From a virus: a DNA stretch of 29,847 nucleotides. The notes below the pieces were generated by a model. The model ran no database searches, had not been told where the DNA came from, and saw nothing but the letters and a program-made list of their open reading frames with translations. Positions 29,440-29,847 of this stretch are shown here, one piece after another (positions within the stretch are counted from its first letter, which is position 1; each line of letters begins with the position of its first letter). Location of the stretch: positions 1 through 29,847 of the IMG/VR virus record IMGVR_UViG_3300026367_000106. One strand, 5' to 3'. The position numbers and the translations under genes were made by a program.

Positions 29440-29847
29440 GCGCCTGAGCCGGATCAACGCCCAGTTCCTTTGCCTCGCCCAGTGCCTTGATAATGGCCCC
29501 AAGGCTGCCGTGCCGACATAGGGCATATTCATTTCTGACCCGACGCGGAAGTGCAGCACCTCGCCCGCCAGCACAGTCATCGAACGCCCGCCGCCCGTGT
29601 CAGGGACACCCACGCGGTACGCAGTAGGCTTGCTAAAACGGGTGGTCAAATCCCAATCGGAACAAGGCAACAGCCCGTTGTCACCAATCACAAACACAGC
29701 TTCCCCCCGCAACGCCAGAGCGCGCGCAGACAGGCCCAGCACAGCAGGCGTCAACAGGTCGGTGCCGTCTACGTCCGCAAGGGTCAAACCGCCTTCCCAC
29801 AGGCTCACACAGGCTTGCACGGTGCCAGTGAGTTCGGCCAGGCGCAT
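29408..29847 (-). pseudogene. Broken phage portal gene, runs off the window
   Basis: From the right edge the frame reads LTGTVQACVSLWEGGLTLAD, then ALRGEAVFVIGDNGL, then DTGGGRSMTVLAGEVLHFRV, as in the N-terminal third of HK97-type portals. Around 29505-29515 the frame becomes nonsense (PLSRHWARQRN), while a +1 frame reads GAIIKALGEAKELGV, DPAQALKLVDWGNEV, then TAA at 29408. It seems that the middle of the gene is deleted and the frame shifted. The start lies outside the window. Confidence 0.6.

Noticed and set aside
1-29847. Insertion sequence or transposase gene
   Set aside because: No DDE, HUH or serine transposase motifs and no terminal inverted repeats with target duplications were seen; mobility genes are the two tyrosine integrases.

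Overview
The window looks like an integrated mobile element of roughly 26 kb or more (its left end lies outside the window) next to the start of a second integrated element. The host is probably an alphaproteobacterium, perhaps of the Rhodobacterales. That rests on the style of the right flank (about 26.8-29.8 kb: integrase, excisionase, MerR-like and XRE regulators, and a portal-gene fragment, all visibly more GC-rich) and on secreted cargo proteins with clear Gram-negative signal peptides. No database search was possible, so the host call is an inference. An assembly join near 26.7 kb cannot be excluded from sequence alone.

Almost every gene of the left element is on the minus strand, so transcription runs from right to left. 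Right to left the layout is: tRNA-Cys 3' fragment (candidate att site, 26683-26732); tyrosine integrase and AlpA-like excisionase (25.2-26.6 kb); an H-NS-like/winged-helix protein and a secreted protein (23.9-25.1 kb); a tRNA-Met and an odd tRNA-like gene on the plus strand (23.7-23.8 kb); a 450-base gene-free stretch with a 130-base inverted repeat (23.2-23.4 kb); an HNH-like zinc protein; two VirD4/TraD/HerA-type ATPases in overlapping frames (19.8-22.7 kb); a replication-relaxation-type protein, a primase CHC2-like protein and small regulators (16.5-19.5 kb); an ArdC-like antirestriction protein and a secreted VasI-like protein (14.5-16.0 kb); an HK97-type packaging and capsid module (TerS, TerL, portal-MuF fusion, protease, major capsid, 8.2-14.2 kb); accessory and fibre-like proteins and a head-tail connector (4.8-7.9 kb); a 5'-truncated cell-wall hydrolase and a holin-like protein (4.4-4.9 kb); then an early-type block with a candidate ssDNA-binding protein, a TM2 protein, several cysteine-rich microproteins and a RusA resolvase (0-4.2 kb).

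Three things stand out. First, the element has a complete capsid and DNA-packaging set but no tail tube, tape-measure or baseplate gene in the window; the connector gene runs directly into the 3' half of a hydrolase gene, as if a deletion had removed the tail module. Second, it also carries a pair of conjugation-type ATPases with a relaxation-family protein and a candidate origin-like inverted repeat, an unusual mix of phage and conjugation-style parts. Third, at least eight genes have an extended -10 box (TATACT, TACAAT or similar) ending 6-7 bases before the start codon, which implies leaderless mRNAs, while other genes in the same element have normal Shine-Dalgarno sites.

The right flank (26.8-29.8 kb) is a separate integrase-excisionase-regulator block ending in a broken portal gene. 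Two integrases therefore face the same tRNA-Cys remnant, which suggests tandem accretion of elements at one tRNA gene.
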